From Bradyrhizobium erythrophlei (GTDB lineage Bacteria > Pseudomonadota > Alphaproteobacteria > Rhizobiales > Xanthobacteraceae), in NCBI RefSeq assembly GCF_900142985.1, contig NZ_LT670849.1:7332501-7396500 (forward strand): 64,000 nt of DNA. The letters are read 5' to 3'. This document shows, in pieces, positions 1 through 8,093 of the stretch (positions are counted from its first letter, which is position 1; each line of letters begins with the position of its first letter). A program made the position numbers and the translations under genes. The notes under the pieces were generated by a model. It was not told the origin of the DNA, searched no databases, and saw nothing but the letters and a program-made list of their open reading frames with translations.

Positions 1-1
1 C

Positions 2-466
2 GAACTGCTGACCGACGACGGCATCATGCTGCTTCACTCGATCGGCCGCTCGGAAGGTCCCGACGTCACCAATCCCTGGATTGCGAAGTACATCTTCCCG
101 GGCGGCTATATCCCGGCGCTGTCGGAGGTACTGCCCTCGATCGAGCGCGCCGGGATGCTCGTGTGCGACATCGAGATCCTGCGGCTGCATTACGCGGAAA
201 CACTCAAAGCCTGGCGCGAACGCTTCATGGCGCGCCGCGAGGAAGCGGTCCAGCTCTATGACGAACGCTTCGCGCGCATGTGGGAGTTCTATCTTGCCTG
301 TTCGGAAATGGCCTTCCGCAAGCAGAACCTGATGAACTTCCATGTCCAGCTCACCAAGCGCCAGGGCGTCGTGCCGATCACGCGCGACTACATAACGCGC
401 GAAGAAGCCAGGCTGCGCCGCTCAGAAATGGGAGACAAGCCGCGTCTGAAAATTGCCGGCGAATAG
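2..466 (+). CDS. cfa: Cyclopropane-fatty-acyl-phospholipid synthase, C-terminal part
   Basis: The frame is open from base 2, so the gene begins before the window; 154 residues are visible. The segment IAKYIFPGGYIPALSEV, followed by a stretch with LRLHYAETLKAW, matches the C-terminal half of the SAM-dependent Cfa family, which transfers a methylene group from S-adenosylmethionine to the double bond of unsaturated membrane phospholipid acyl chains. The last 30 residues are basic and poorly conserved, as usual for this family. The SAM-binding motif lies outside the window and cannot be checked. Family assignment is from recognisable sequence; substrate specificity is inferred. Confidence 0.85.
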   Translation, partial: ELLTDDGIMLLHSIGRSEGPDVTNPWIAKYIFPGGYIPALSEVLPSIERAGMLVCDIEILRLHYAETLKAWRERFMARREEAVQLYDERFARMWEFYLACSEMAFRKQNLMNFHVQLTKRQGVVPITRDYITREEARLRRSEMGDKPRLKIAGE

Positions 467-502
467 CCCGCTCGAATTGGCCGGGCGAGGCAAGCCCGAC
501 TA

Positions 503-820
503 CTAATTTTTCAGGCTGAAGCGGGAGCCATAGGCGGGATGAAGCATCGCGGGCTGAGCCAGCCGGGCACGCACGGCATGAAGTTCCAGAGGATCAACTG
601 GACGCGTCCGCCATTCGGGACGGGAAAACTTTTCCATGGCGACGATCAGCCGCGACAACCATGCCGTCTGGCCATTTGCAGTTCGCCATGTTGGAAGTTG
701 TTGGCTCATGACTTTCCCTGACCGCATCCCGAAAATCCGTTGCAAAACAACTCCCGACGCCACGCGCTCGTTCCCGGCGATCATGCCAGAAAGAAAATCC
801 CGGGATGTGATCTGCTTCAC
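503..820 (-). CDS. Hypothetical protein, uncertain
   Basis: This is an open frame of 105 codons with a GTG start at 820 and no convincing ribosome binding site. The product is basic and has no recognisable domain, signal peptide or membrane segment. Competing open frames of similar length overlap it on both strands (594-854 minus, 539-721 plus), so the call rests only on length and position. It may be a lineage-specific small gene or non-coding spacer. Confidence 0.3.
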   Translation of the reverse strand: MKQITSRDFLSGMIAGNERVASGVVLQRIFGMRSGKVMSQQLPTWRTANGQTAWLSRLIVAMEKFSRPEWRTRPVDPLELHAVRARLAQPAMLHPAYGSRFSLKN

Positions 821-854
821 AAAGGACTTCGGCGCCCTGCCCTAAATCATCCAA

Positions 855-977
855 ATGGCTGAGAAAACCGTTCCATCATCGCCGGCAGCGCATTCGGACC
901 TCCGTACCGATTATGCCGTGATCGCCATGGCCATCGGCGCCGCGTTCCTCGCGTTCGTCTATCTCATCCTGATCTGA
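855..977 (+). CDS. Small single-pass membrane protein (40 aa)
   Basis: A short frame encodes a hydrophilic N-terminus of about 19 residues followed by a hydrophobic segment (YAVIAMAIGAAFLAFVYLIL, residues 20-39) that ends at the stop codon. This tail-anchored arrangement is typical of small membrane proteins and is unlikely to arise by chance in such G+C-rich DNA. No strong Shine-Dalgarno sequence is visible before the ATG. It stands alone upstream of dnaB, separated by about 260 nt. Function is unknown. Confidence 0.5.
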   Translation: MAEKTVPSSPAAHSDLRTDYAVIAMAIGAAFLAFVYLILI

Positions 978-1241
978 CGGCCTTTTTCGGCCGGACGCCT
1001 ACCCGTAAGCATTACGTATCGGCCACGCCTTTAGAGGTTCATCCAAATCCCGAAGTTTTTGAGGCGCCGCCCGAACCTGCGGCAAGAAACCGCGTCAAGC
1101 GCCGGCACGACACACTTCGATGATTCCCCAACGCAGATTGTGTGAATCGTGCATAAGGCGGTTTGCCGCTTCCGCTTACCTTAAGAGAGGCGCTTTATCG
1201 CTGCCCCTTATCTGCCAAACTTTCGCGAACACTGACCGCTC
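978..1241. other. Intergenic region upstream of dnaB
   Basis: No convincing gene is seen here. A short GGCC-A/T-GGCC hairpin (GGCCTTTTTCGGCC, near 979-992) directly follows the 40-aa gene and could act as a weak terminator. The remainder presumably holds the dnaB promoter, but no clear -35/-10 pair can be chosen by eye. Confidence 0.4.
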
Positions 1242-2741
1242 ATGCCTCCAATTGATTCGAACGTTCTGAAACTCGCCCCTGAGGCGGGAACTCCCGCTTT
1301 CCGCACGGCTCCCCACAATATCGAGGCCGAGCAGAGCCTTTTGGGCGCGATTCTGGTCAACAATGACGCGTTCTACCGGGTTTCGGACTTCCTGGAACCC
1401 AAGCACTTCTTCGAGCCGATCCACCAAACGATCTTCGAGACCGCAAGCAGCCTGATCCGGATGGGCAAGGTTGCGACGCCCGTGACGCTGAAGACCTTCC
1501 TGCCGGCCGACACCGACCTCGGCGGCATGACCGTCAGCCAGTATCTGGCCCGGCTGGCGGCCGAGGCTACGACCATCATCAACGCGCAGGACTACGGGCG
1601 CACCATCTATGAGTTGTCGCTGCGCCGCGATCTGATCCGGATCGGCGAAGACATGGTCAACGTCGCGTTTGACGCGCCCGTCGACTTCGCCCCGCGCAAT
1701 CAGATCGAGGATGCCGAACGGCGGCTCTACGAATTGGCGGAATCCGGCCGCTATGAGGGCGGGTTCCAGCGCTTTTCGCAAGCGCTTGCCGTCGCCGTCG
1801 ACATGGCGGCGAAAGCCTTCCAGCGCGACGGCAAATTGTCCGGCATCGCCACCGGCTTGCGCGACCTCGATACCAAGATGGGCGGCTTGCAGCCCTCCGA
1901 CTTGATCGTCCTGGCCGGGCGTCCGGGCATGGGCAAGACCGCGCTCGCCACCAACATCGCCTACAACATTGCTAAAGCACACCGCGCCGAACTTCAGGCC
2001 GACGGCACCCAGAAGACCGTCAATGGCGGCATCGTTGGCTTCTTCTCCTGCGAAATGTCGGCCGAGCAATTGGCCACGCGTATCATCGCCGAGCGCACCG
2101 GCATTCCCTCGAGTCACATCCGCCGCGGCGGCATTACCGAAGGCGATTTCGAGAAGATCCGCGATTATTCGATCGAGCTGCAGTCGCTGCCGTTTTATGT
2201 CGACGAAACCGGCGGCCTTTCAATCGCGCAACTGACGGCGCGGGCGCGGCGGCTGAAGCGACAGCGCGGCCTTGACCTGATTGTGGTCGACTACATTCAG
2301 CTCTTGTCAGGCTCGAGCAAGCGCTCCGACAACCGTGTTCAAGAAGTCACGGAAATCACGACCAGCCTCAAGGCTCTGGCGAAAGAGCTCAACGTACCCG
2401 TCATTGCGCTGTCGCAGCTGTCGCGACAGGTGGAAAGCCGCGACGACAAGCGCCCGCAACTGTCCGACCTGCGTGAATCCGGCTCGATCGAGCAGGACGC
2501 CGACGTCGTGATGTTCGTGTATCGCGAGGAATATTATCTGGCCAACAAGGAGCCGCGCCCGGGCACGCCCGAACACGTGAAATGGACCACCGAAATGGAG
2601 CTGGCGCATGGCAAGGCCGAAGTCATCATCGGCAAGCAGCGCCACGGCCCGACCGGCACGGTCGACCTCCAGTTCGAGGGCAGCGTAACCCGCTTCGGCG
2701 ACCTGACATCTGACCATCAGTTGCCCGAGCGGGCCTATTGA
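1242..2741 (+). CDS. dnaB: Replicative DNA helicase DnaB
   Basis: The 499-residue product has the two-domain layout of DnaB. An N-terminal helical domain starts with HNIEAEQSLLGAIL (residues 25-38), which is diagnostic. A RecA-like ATPase domain follows, with Walker A GRPGMGKT (226-233), a Walker B segment LIVVDYIQLL, and the downstream SQLSRQVESRDDKRPQLSDL region. The hexameric enzyme unwinds DNA at the replication fork and interacts with primase DnaG. Length is normal for the family and no intein is present. It is followed by alr in the same direction after about 50 nt, the usual order in this group. Confidence 0.97.
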   Translation: MPPIDSNVLKLAPEAGTPAFRTAPHNIEAEQSLLGAILVNNDAFYRVSDFLEPKHFFEPIHQTIFETASSLIRMGKVATPVTLKTFLPADTDLGGMTVSQYLARLAAEATTIINAQDYGRTIYELSLRRDLIRIGEDMVNVAFDAPVDFAPRNQIEDAERRLYELAESGRYEGGFQRFSQALAVAVDMAAKAFQRDGKLSGIATGLRDLDTKMGGLQPSDLIVLAGRPGMGKTALATNIAYNIAKAHRAELQADGTQKTVNGGIVGFFSCEMSAEQLATRIIAERTGIPSSHIRRGGITEGDFEKIRDYSIELQSLPFYVDETGGLSIAQLTARARRLKRQRGLDLIVVDYIQLLSGSSKRSDNRVQEVTEITTSLKALAKELNVPVIALSQLSRQVESRDDKRPQLSDLRESGSIEQDADVVMFVYREEYYLANKEPRPGTPEHVKWTTEMELAHGKAEVIIGKQRHGPTGTVDLQFEGSVTRFGDLTSDHQLPERAY

Positions 2742-2792
2742 AGCGGCCGCTCTCGGGTTGAACGGCGGCTGATGCGCGCGTAAAATTGCATC

Positions 2793-3983
2793 ATGAACAT
2801 CGCCCCCGATCCAAGATCGCTTCCGGCCGATTCCATTCTTTCGGCGGAAGCCAACAAGGCGGCGGCGCTGGCCGCCGCCAGTGGCATTTTGACGGTCGAT
2901 CTCGACGCCCTGGTCGCCAACTGGCGCAAGCTCGAGAAGACCGCAGTTCCCGCCGAATGCTCCGCCGTCATCAAGGCCAACGCCTACGGCTCCGGCATCG
3001 AACCGGTCGCGCGAGCGCTCGCCAAGGCCGGCTGCAAGACCTTCTTTGTTGCGACCCTTGAGGAAGCGGCCATCGCGCGGGCCGCGGTACCCTCGGCCAC
3101 GCTGTATGTCCTCAACGGCTTCATCCAGAACACCGGCGACAGCTACGCCAAGATCGACGCGCGGCCCGTGATCGGTGAGCTCAACGAACTCGCCGAATGG
3201 GACGTCTTTTGCCGCCGCACCGGCTGGGCCGGCGGCGCCGCCATCCATGTCGACACCGGCATGCAACGGCTCGGCCTCACCATCGCGGAGGCGCAGGGTC
3301 TCATTCCCAGAATCCATGCCGGCGATCACGGCGTCTCGCTTGTAATGAGCCACCTCGCCTGCGCCGAAAGCCTGAATCATCCGATGAACGCCAGACAGCT
3401 CGCAACGTTTCGCGAGGTTGCCAGCGCATTTTCCGGCGTCCCCGCGTCGCTTTCGAACTCGTCCGGCATCTTCCTGGGCGGCGCGTTCCAGTTCGACATG
3501 GTGCGGCCCGGGGCGGCCCTCTATGGCGTCAATCCGACACCAGAGGCTGACAATCCGATGCAGCCGGTCGTCGAGCTGAAGGCCCGCATCGTGCAGATCC
3601 GCGACGTCGAGCGCGGCGAAAGCGTCGGTTACGGCGGAAACTGGACGGCCCGGCGGCCCACCAGGGTAGCGATCGTTTCCGCCGGTTATGCCGACGGCTA
3701 TTTCCGTGCCGGCAGCAGCAACGATGGCACCCGCGGCGCTGAAGTGGTCGTAGCCGGCAAGCGCTGTGCGGTCGCAGGCCGCATCTCGATGGATTTGATG
3801 GCCGTTGACATCACCGATCTCGACAAGAACGCGGTGCGGCGCGGCCACCTCGTGACATTGATCGGCGAAGGCATCACCGTCGACGAACTGGCCCATCACT
3901 TCGGCACGATCGGCTACGAGGTGCTCACGAGCCTTGGTTCGCGCTACGCACGCCTCTACAAAGGCGAGGTGGCCGACGGTTAG
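2793..3983 (+). CDS. alr: Alanine racemase
   Basis: This 396-residue PLP enzyme interconverts L- and D-alanine, supplying D-Ala for peptidoglycan. The PLP lysine lies in AVIKANAYGSG (Lys61). The second catalytic base is the Tyr in SVGYGGNW, and MVRPGAALYG is a typical barrel strand. The C-terminal beta domain, with GRISMDLMAVDIT and the conserved final segment SLGSRYARLY, is complete. The ATG at 2793 is the first of the frame; the first 30 residues are a non-conserved extension. It lies about 50 nt after dnaB in the same direction. Confidence 0.95.
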   Translation: MNIAPDPRSLPADSILSAEANKAAALAAASGILTVDLDALVANWRKLEKTAVPAECSAVIKANAYGSGIEPVARALAKAGCKTFFVATLEEAAIARAAVPSATLYVLNGFIQNTGDSYAKIDARPVIGELNELAEWDVFCRRTGWAGGAAIHVDTGMQRLGLTIAEAQGLIPRIHAGDHGVSLVMSHLACAESLNHPMNARQLATFREVASAFSGVPASLSNSSGIFLGGAFQFDMVRPGAALYGVNPTPEADNPMQPVVELKARIVQIRDVERGESVGYGGNWTARRPTRVAIVSAGYADGYFRAGSSNDGTRGAEVVVAGKRCAVAGRISMDLMAVDITDLDKNAVRRGHLVTLIGEGITVDELAHHFGTIGYEVLTSLGSRYARLYKGEVADG

Positions 3984-4041
3984 CAGCCCGGTCTCCTCTT
4001 CGCTACCGTTTCGTTCGAGCAACAAGCAAAATGGCCGCCGC

Positions 4042-4072
4042 GAAGGGATGCAAACGTTAGAATCACACCACT
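4042..4072. repeat. Right half of a CTAGTGG-type palindromic repeat
   Basis: The stretch GAAGGGATGC-AAACGTTAGAATC-CACCACT closely matches the right arm of the full palindrome at 61026-61101. No left arm is present, so this is a solo half. It lies 13 nt before the ATG of the exonuclease gene, within its likely promoter and leader. Confidence 0.65.
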
Positions 4073-4085
4073 GGCGACACGGGCC

Positions 4086-4856
4086 ATGAAAGTCGCCACC
4101 TTCAACATCAACAACATCAACCGTCGCCTACCGAACCTTTTGGCGTGGCTCAGCCGCGCCAAACCCGACATCGTCGCATTGCAGGAGTTGAAGGCAACCG
4201 ACAACGACTTCCCGCAAGGCGCGCTCGCGAAGGCCGGTTATGGCGCAGTTTGGCGCGGACAAAAAACCTGGAACGGGGTGGCGCTGTTGGCGCGAAACGC
4301 CGATCCCGTTTTGATCCGCAACTCACTGCCCGGCAACAGCAAGGACGATGAAGCGCGCTACATCGAAGCCGCGATCAAGGGCGTTATTGTGACGAGCATC
4401 TACTTGCCGAACGGCAATCCGCAACCTGGACCGAAATTCGATTACAAACTCGATTGGTTCAGAAAACTCCGGACACATGCAGCCACACTGATCAAACAAG
4501 ATGTGCCTGTCGTTCTCGCCGGCGACTACAACGTCGCGCCAACCGCACTCGATATCTATCCGACCAAATCCTGGGACAAGGATGCGCTGATACAGCCGAA
4601 GAGCCGCGCGGCATTCCACTCATTGATCGGGCAAGGCTGGACGGACTCAATCCGCAAGCTTCATCCGTCAACGCCGATGTTCACGTTCTGGGATTACAAG
4701 CGCAATCGCTGGCCGCGCGATGCCGGTCTCAGGCTCGATCACCTCTTGCTCAGTCCTGCGCTTGCACCGCGCCTGAAGAAAGCAGGCGTCGACCGCCTGG
4801 TGCGTGGCGAGGAAGGCGCCAGCGACCATGCGCCCGCATGGATTACCATCAGCTAG
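4086..4856 (+). CDS. xth: Exodeoxyribonuclease III (AP endonuclease family)
   Basis: The 256-residue product belongs to the exonuclease/endonuclease/phosphatase fold. It starts with MKVATFNINNI (Asn7), carries the metal-binding Glu in ALQELKA (about residue 34), the catalytic GDYNVAP motif and the final SDHAPAW with the catalytic Asp-His pair. Such enzymes remove 3' blocks and incise at abasic sites in base-excision repair. All family motifs are present and the length is normal. The stop codon TAG is the first part of a CTAGTGG palindromic repeat (4853-4877), so the repeat supplies the end of the gene. Confidence 0.93.
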   Translation: MKVATFNINNINRRLPNLLAWLSRAKPDIVALQELKATDNDFPQGALAKAGYGAVWRGQKTWNGVALLARNADPVLIRNSLPGNSKDDEARYIEAAIKGVIVTSIYLPNGNPQPGPKFDYKLDWFRKLRTHAATLIKQDVPVVLAGDYNVAPTALDIYPTKSWDKDALIQPKSRAAFHSLIGQGWTDSIRKLHPSTPMFTFWDYKRNRWPRDAGLRLDHLLLSPALAPRLKKAGVDRLVRGEEGASDHAPAWITIS

Positions 4857-4877
4857 TGGGGTGGATTGGACCACTAG
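4853..4877. repeat. Short CTAGTGG...CCACTAG palindromic repeat
   Basis: The 25-nt element has ends CTAGTGG and CCACTAG around a 11-nt core. It looks like an internal deletion of the longer palindromes at 60935-61101: its left part resembles one of them (TAGTGG-GTGGATT) and its right part the other. A further CAGTGGTC lies just downstream. It overlaps the stop codon of the exonuclease gene. Confidence 0.7.
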
Positions 4878-5018
4878 CCAGGTTCCATGCACTCAGTGGT
4901 CTGAGACTGCCCAACTCGTTTAATCTTTACTAATTAAGTCGGCATAGCTTGTAACGCTAAGATAATTTTTTTGAATTCGAATTGAACGCTCGCCGCCTCG
5001 TTATATTAGCGAGAATAC

Positions 5019-6065
5019 ATGCGCGTTTGTTACCTTACTGATGAGCCATCCAAGATTCCGGCGATACGCGCGATGCTGGAACCTCATCATCTTGTGGTGC
5101 CCAGATTGTTGGGCGACAAGGCGTCGTTCGGTTCGGACGGCGTGCTCATGGTCGATGCCGACCTGCGCGTCATGGCCCGCGTCGAGCAGATCAAGGTGAC
5201 CTTGAGCGAACTGCGGGCGGTGACGGAAAAGCTGTTCGTCGTTCAGAAGCATCTCCACCACATGGTCGCGCAAGCCTACGCGCTCGGGGCGACATCGATT
5301 GTTCGCAGCAACCGCGAAATCGGCCCCAAGCTCGCGCAGATCGAGGCTGCCGCAAAAGCCTCGGCGGCCCCGGAGGCCAACTCCGGAACGGCGCGACCGG
5401 AAATCGTCGATTGCGCGAGAGCCTTCGCAACGATGTTTTCCGCGATCAACCATGACCAGTCGATCGACCTTTCGGATGCTGAACGCGCGACCGCGCGTGT
5501 CATTGCCGGCATCGAGCGCGACGGCCTCGGCGCATGGCTCGACGACGTTCGGCGCTATCACGAGGGAACGTTCCAGCACTGCATGCTGGTGACCGGAATC
5601 GCGGTGGGCTTTGCGATCGAAATCGGATTTACCGATTTTGACATCAAGCGGCTAGGGATGGCCGCGACGCTGCACGACATCGGAAAGGCGCGGATTCCAC
5701 TGTCCATTCTCGACAAGCCGGGTCGGCTCGATCCGAAAGAGAATGAGATCATGAGGCAGCATCCGGCGATCGGTCATGAGCTGTTGAAGGCCCTGCCCGA
5801 CATCAGCCAAGAGATACTGGATGGCGTCCGGCACCATCACGAATATCTCGATGGCACCGGCTATCCCGATGGGCTCAGCGCGGGAAAGATTTCCGACCTG
5901 GTGAGATTGCTCACCATTTCGGATATCTTCGCTGCGCTCATTGAATCCAGGCCGTACCGGCCGCCGATGCCGAGGCAGGACGCCTACAAGATCTTGAGCG
6001 ACATGGACGGCAAGCTGGAAACGCCGCTTGTGAAAGCGTTTCGCAACGTGGCGCTGGTGGCCTGA
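5019..6065 (+). CDS. HD-GYP domain protein, putative cyclic-di-GMP phosphodiesterase
   Basis: The C-terminal half of this 348-residue protein is an HD-GYP domain, with LHDIGKARIP (His219-Asp220) and HHEYLDGTGYPDGL (HHE at 273-275, GYP at 281-283). These residues are those of active c-di-GMP phosphodiesterases. The N-terminal region, about 1-110, resembles a receiver-like or other sensory fold, but the usual phospho-acceptor context is not obvious (MVDADLRVM). No membrane segment is visible, so it is probably cytosolic. It is transcribed alone after an A+T-rich spacer that probably holds its promoter. Confidence 0.88.
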   Translation: MRVCYLTDEPSKIPAIRAMLEPHHLVVPRLLGDKASFGSDGVLMVDADLRVMARVEQIKVTLSELRAVTEKLFVVQKHLHHMVAQAYALGATSIVRSNREIGPKLAQIEAAAKASAAPEANSGTARPEIVDCARAFATMFSAINHDQSIDLSDAERATARVIAGIERDGLGAWLDDVRRYHEGTFQHCMLVTGIAVGFAIEIGFTDFDIKRLGMAATLHDIGKARIPLSILDKPGRLDPKENEIMRQHPAIGHELLKALPDISQEILDGVRHHHEYLDGTGYPDGLSAGKISDLVRLLTISDIFAALIESRPYRPPMPRQDAYKILSDMDGKLETPLVKAFRNVALVA

Positions 6066-6089
6066 CGCAAAGACCGTTCGCGACGCAAC

Positions 6090-6626
6090 TTAAATTCGGT
6101 CAGGGAAACGGATGATGAAGTTGTCGCGGTTCGGCATCTTCACCTTCGGCAGCGTTTCCGCATTCATGGTGTCCTTGGCGTCAATCAGCTTGTTCTCCGC
6201 CAGGATATAGGCCGTCAGCGCATAGACCTCGTCATCGCTGAGCGAGCGCGGCGCGGTGAACGGCATCGCGCGGCGGATGAAGTCGAAGATCGTCGTGGCA
6301 TAGGGCCAGAAGTTCTTGATGGTCTTCTGCGACGCCGAAATGCCGACGATCTTGTGCTCCTCCACGAGTGCCGCCGCAGGCCCGCCGCCCCTGCCGTTGT
6401 CGCCGTGGCAGGCCGCACACTTCTCGGCGAAAATCGCGGCGCCCTGCGCCGACGTGCCGCTGCCCTTTGGCAACCCGGTCCCGTCGGGCAGGATGCTGAT
6501 GTCCCAATTGGCGATCGCGGCTTCGTCGAGCGGCTTGCCGAGATGTGGCGTCTCGGCCTTCGACAGGCTGGCTGTGGTTGCAAGCAAAAACGCTGCAGCA
6601 AGGACAATAGGCCTAGGCGTAGACAT
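6090..6626 (-). CDS. soxD: c-type cytochrome, SoxD-like subunit of sulfite dehydrogenase
   Basis: This 178-residue protein has an N-terminal signal peptide (RPIVLAAAFLLATTASLSKA) and one haem-c site, CAACH at residues 70-74. A distal Met is available in the C-terminal helix region (RRAMPF). The start at 6626 was chosen because the signal peptide begins there; the open frame upstream is non-conserved. It overlaps the 3' end of the molybdenum subunit gene by 14 nt, so the two are translationally coupled. It probably carries electrons from sulfite oxidation to periplasmic cytochromes. It is shorter than the di-haem SoxD of Paracoccus, so it may be closer to SorB-type mono-haem subunits. Confidence 0.82.
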   Translation of the reverse strand: MSTPRPIVLAAAFLLATTASLSKAETPHLGKPLDEAAIANWDISILPDGTGLPKGSGTSAQGAAIFAEKCAACHGDNGRGGGPAAALVEEHKIVGISASQKTIKNFWPYATTIFDFIRRAMPFTAPRSLSDDEVYALTAYILAENKLIDAKDTMNAETLPKVKMPNRDNFIIRFPDRI

Positions 6627-7941
6627 GCTTGACCTCGCCGCTCGTTGCAACGCCCCAGCTGGTGATCGAGTTGTAGTGCTGGTTGGGGAAACCCAATATC
6701 GGCGGCGGCTTGGTGAGCTCGCCGCGCACGGCGACAAATTCGGCACGCGTCGGCTGCACGTTGCCGGCCTCGTCCCACGCCCGGCTCTGCAAAGTCGCCG
6801 GACCGCCATCCCAGCGCCATGGCATGCGGAACCGCGTGAAGGCCTTGCTCAGGACCGGCTCCTGAAGCGCGGCCTGGCCCCAGCTTTTTCCGCCATCGGC
6901 CGAAACCATGACCTTCTCGATCCGCCCGGTGCCCGAATAGGCGACCCCGGAAATCTCATAGAGTCCGGGGCCCTTCAGCGCCATGCCGTGCGACGGGCTG
7001 GTGATGAAGGATTTGACCTCCTGGAGAAAATAGAAGCGGTAGGCTTTGCCGTCGGGCAGGATCTGCGAATAGGTCCGCGATTCATACATGGTCATCGCCG
7101 GCTGTTCGATCAGCTTGATGCGGCGCAGGAACTTGACGTTCATGTTGCCCTCGTAGCCGGGCAGCAGCAGGCGCATCGGATAGCCGTTTCCGGGCATCAG
7201 GCGCTCGCCGTTCTGGTAAAGCGCGATCATCGCGTCATCCAGCGCCTTCTTCACGGGCACGCTACGGGTCAAATGCGGCGAGTCAGCGCCTTCGGCGACC
7301 AGCCATTTCGCCTTGGGATCGATGCCGGTTTCCTCCAGCAGCGTCGAAAGCTTCACGCCGCTCCACTCCGCGCAGGAGACGAGGCCGTGCAGCGCCTGCA
7401 CCGTTTCCTGCATCGGCTCGGGAGAGAACATCGGCGCGCTGTTGCCGCCGCATTCGAGAAAGGTGACCCTGGAGACCTGCGGATAGCGCGACAACGCCTC
7501 GAGCGAGAACTCCAGTGGCTGCTTTACCAGACCGTGGATCACGAGGCGGTGCTTGTCCGGATCGATGACCGGGATGCCACCGTGATTGATGGTGAAATGA
7601 AATCCGTTCGGCGTCGTCGTTCCCGCGAGCATATGGTGCGGCGTGCGCGCATGCGAATTGCGCGGCTCGTTGTCGGGATTGCTCAGCGTGCGAACGACCT
7701 TGGCTTCGAATTTCGAGCGGGTCTGATAGGGCGGCGTTGGTTCGCCGATCTCCAGACTCCATGGATCATCCACGAGCGGCTCGGCGCCGGCGGCAGATGG
7801 GGCAATGCCGGTTCCGACAGCCCCTGCCAGTATCACGCCACGTCCAAGCAGAGCGCGGCGGTCGATCAATCCATTTCCGGCAACGATCGGCAAATCCTGA
7901 TTGCGTTTGCCTTTGTTGCGATCGGCGGACTTGTCCATCAC
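6613..7941 (-). CDS. soxC: Molybdopterin sulfite dehydrogenase catalytic subunit (SoxC/SorA family)
   Basis: The 442-residue protein has a Tat-type leader with the twin arginine at 28-29 (IDRRALLGRG) and an Ala-rich cleavage region near residue 52. The sulfite-oxidase fold follows, with the molybdenum-ligand cysteine in FLECGGNSAP (Cys164) and a C-terminal dimerisation domain (VMVSADGGKSWGQA). It should oxidise sulfite, or the sulfane intermediate of Sox, in the periplasm and pass electrons to the cytochrome encoded next. No soxXYZAB genes are in the window, so a stand-alone sulfite dehydrogenase role is at least as likely as a Sox complex. Divergent from a TauE/SafE-family exporter. Confidence 0.88.
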   Translation of the reverse strand: MMDKSADRNKGKRNQDLPIVAGNGLIDRRALLGRGVILAGAVGTGIAPSAAGAEPLVDDPWSLEIGEPTPPYQTRSKFEAKVVRTLSNPDNEPRNSHARTPHHMLAGTTTPNGFHFTINHGGIPVIDPDKHRLVIHGLVKQPLEFSLEALSRYPQVSRVTFLECGGNSAPMFSPEPMQETVQALHGLVSCAEWSGVKLSTLLEETGIDPKAKWLVAEGADSPHLTRSVPVKKALDDAMIALYQNGERLMPGNGYPMRLLLPGYEGNMNVKFLRRIKLIEQPAMTMYESRTYSQILPDGKAYRFYFLQEVKSFITSPSHGMALKGPGLYEISGVAYSGTGRIEKVMVSADGGKSWGQAALQEPVLSKAFTRFRMPWRWDGGPATLQSRAWDEAGNVQPTRAEFVAVRGELTKPPPILGFPNQHYNSITSWGVATSGEVKHVYA

Positions 7942-8093
7942 ATAGTCCTCCCTGGTCGTTGGGCGTTTTCAACCACCCATTGCTTGATCGACACGGTAGC
8001 TCCTCGCCGCGCAGCCGTCTATATCCGGCCGTTCATGGCGCGACGCAAAACGTGCTGGCGCCAAATCGACACCACGGGCAGGAGTACGGATCG

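Noticed and set aside
1176..2117. Long open frame on the reverse strand opposite dnaB
   Set aside because: It is the antisense shadow of dnaB; no domain is recognisable and it contains G+C-driven stop-free frame only.
2307..4025. Reverse frame of 572 codons across dnaB and alr
   Set aside because: It covers two well-supported forward genes; composition is that of antisense to coding DNA, rich in Gly, Asp, Arg and His.
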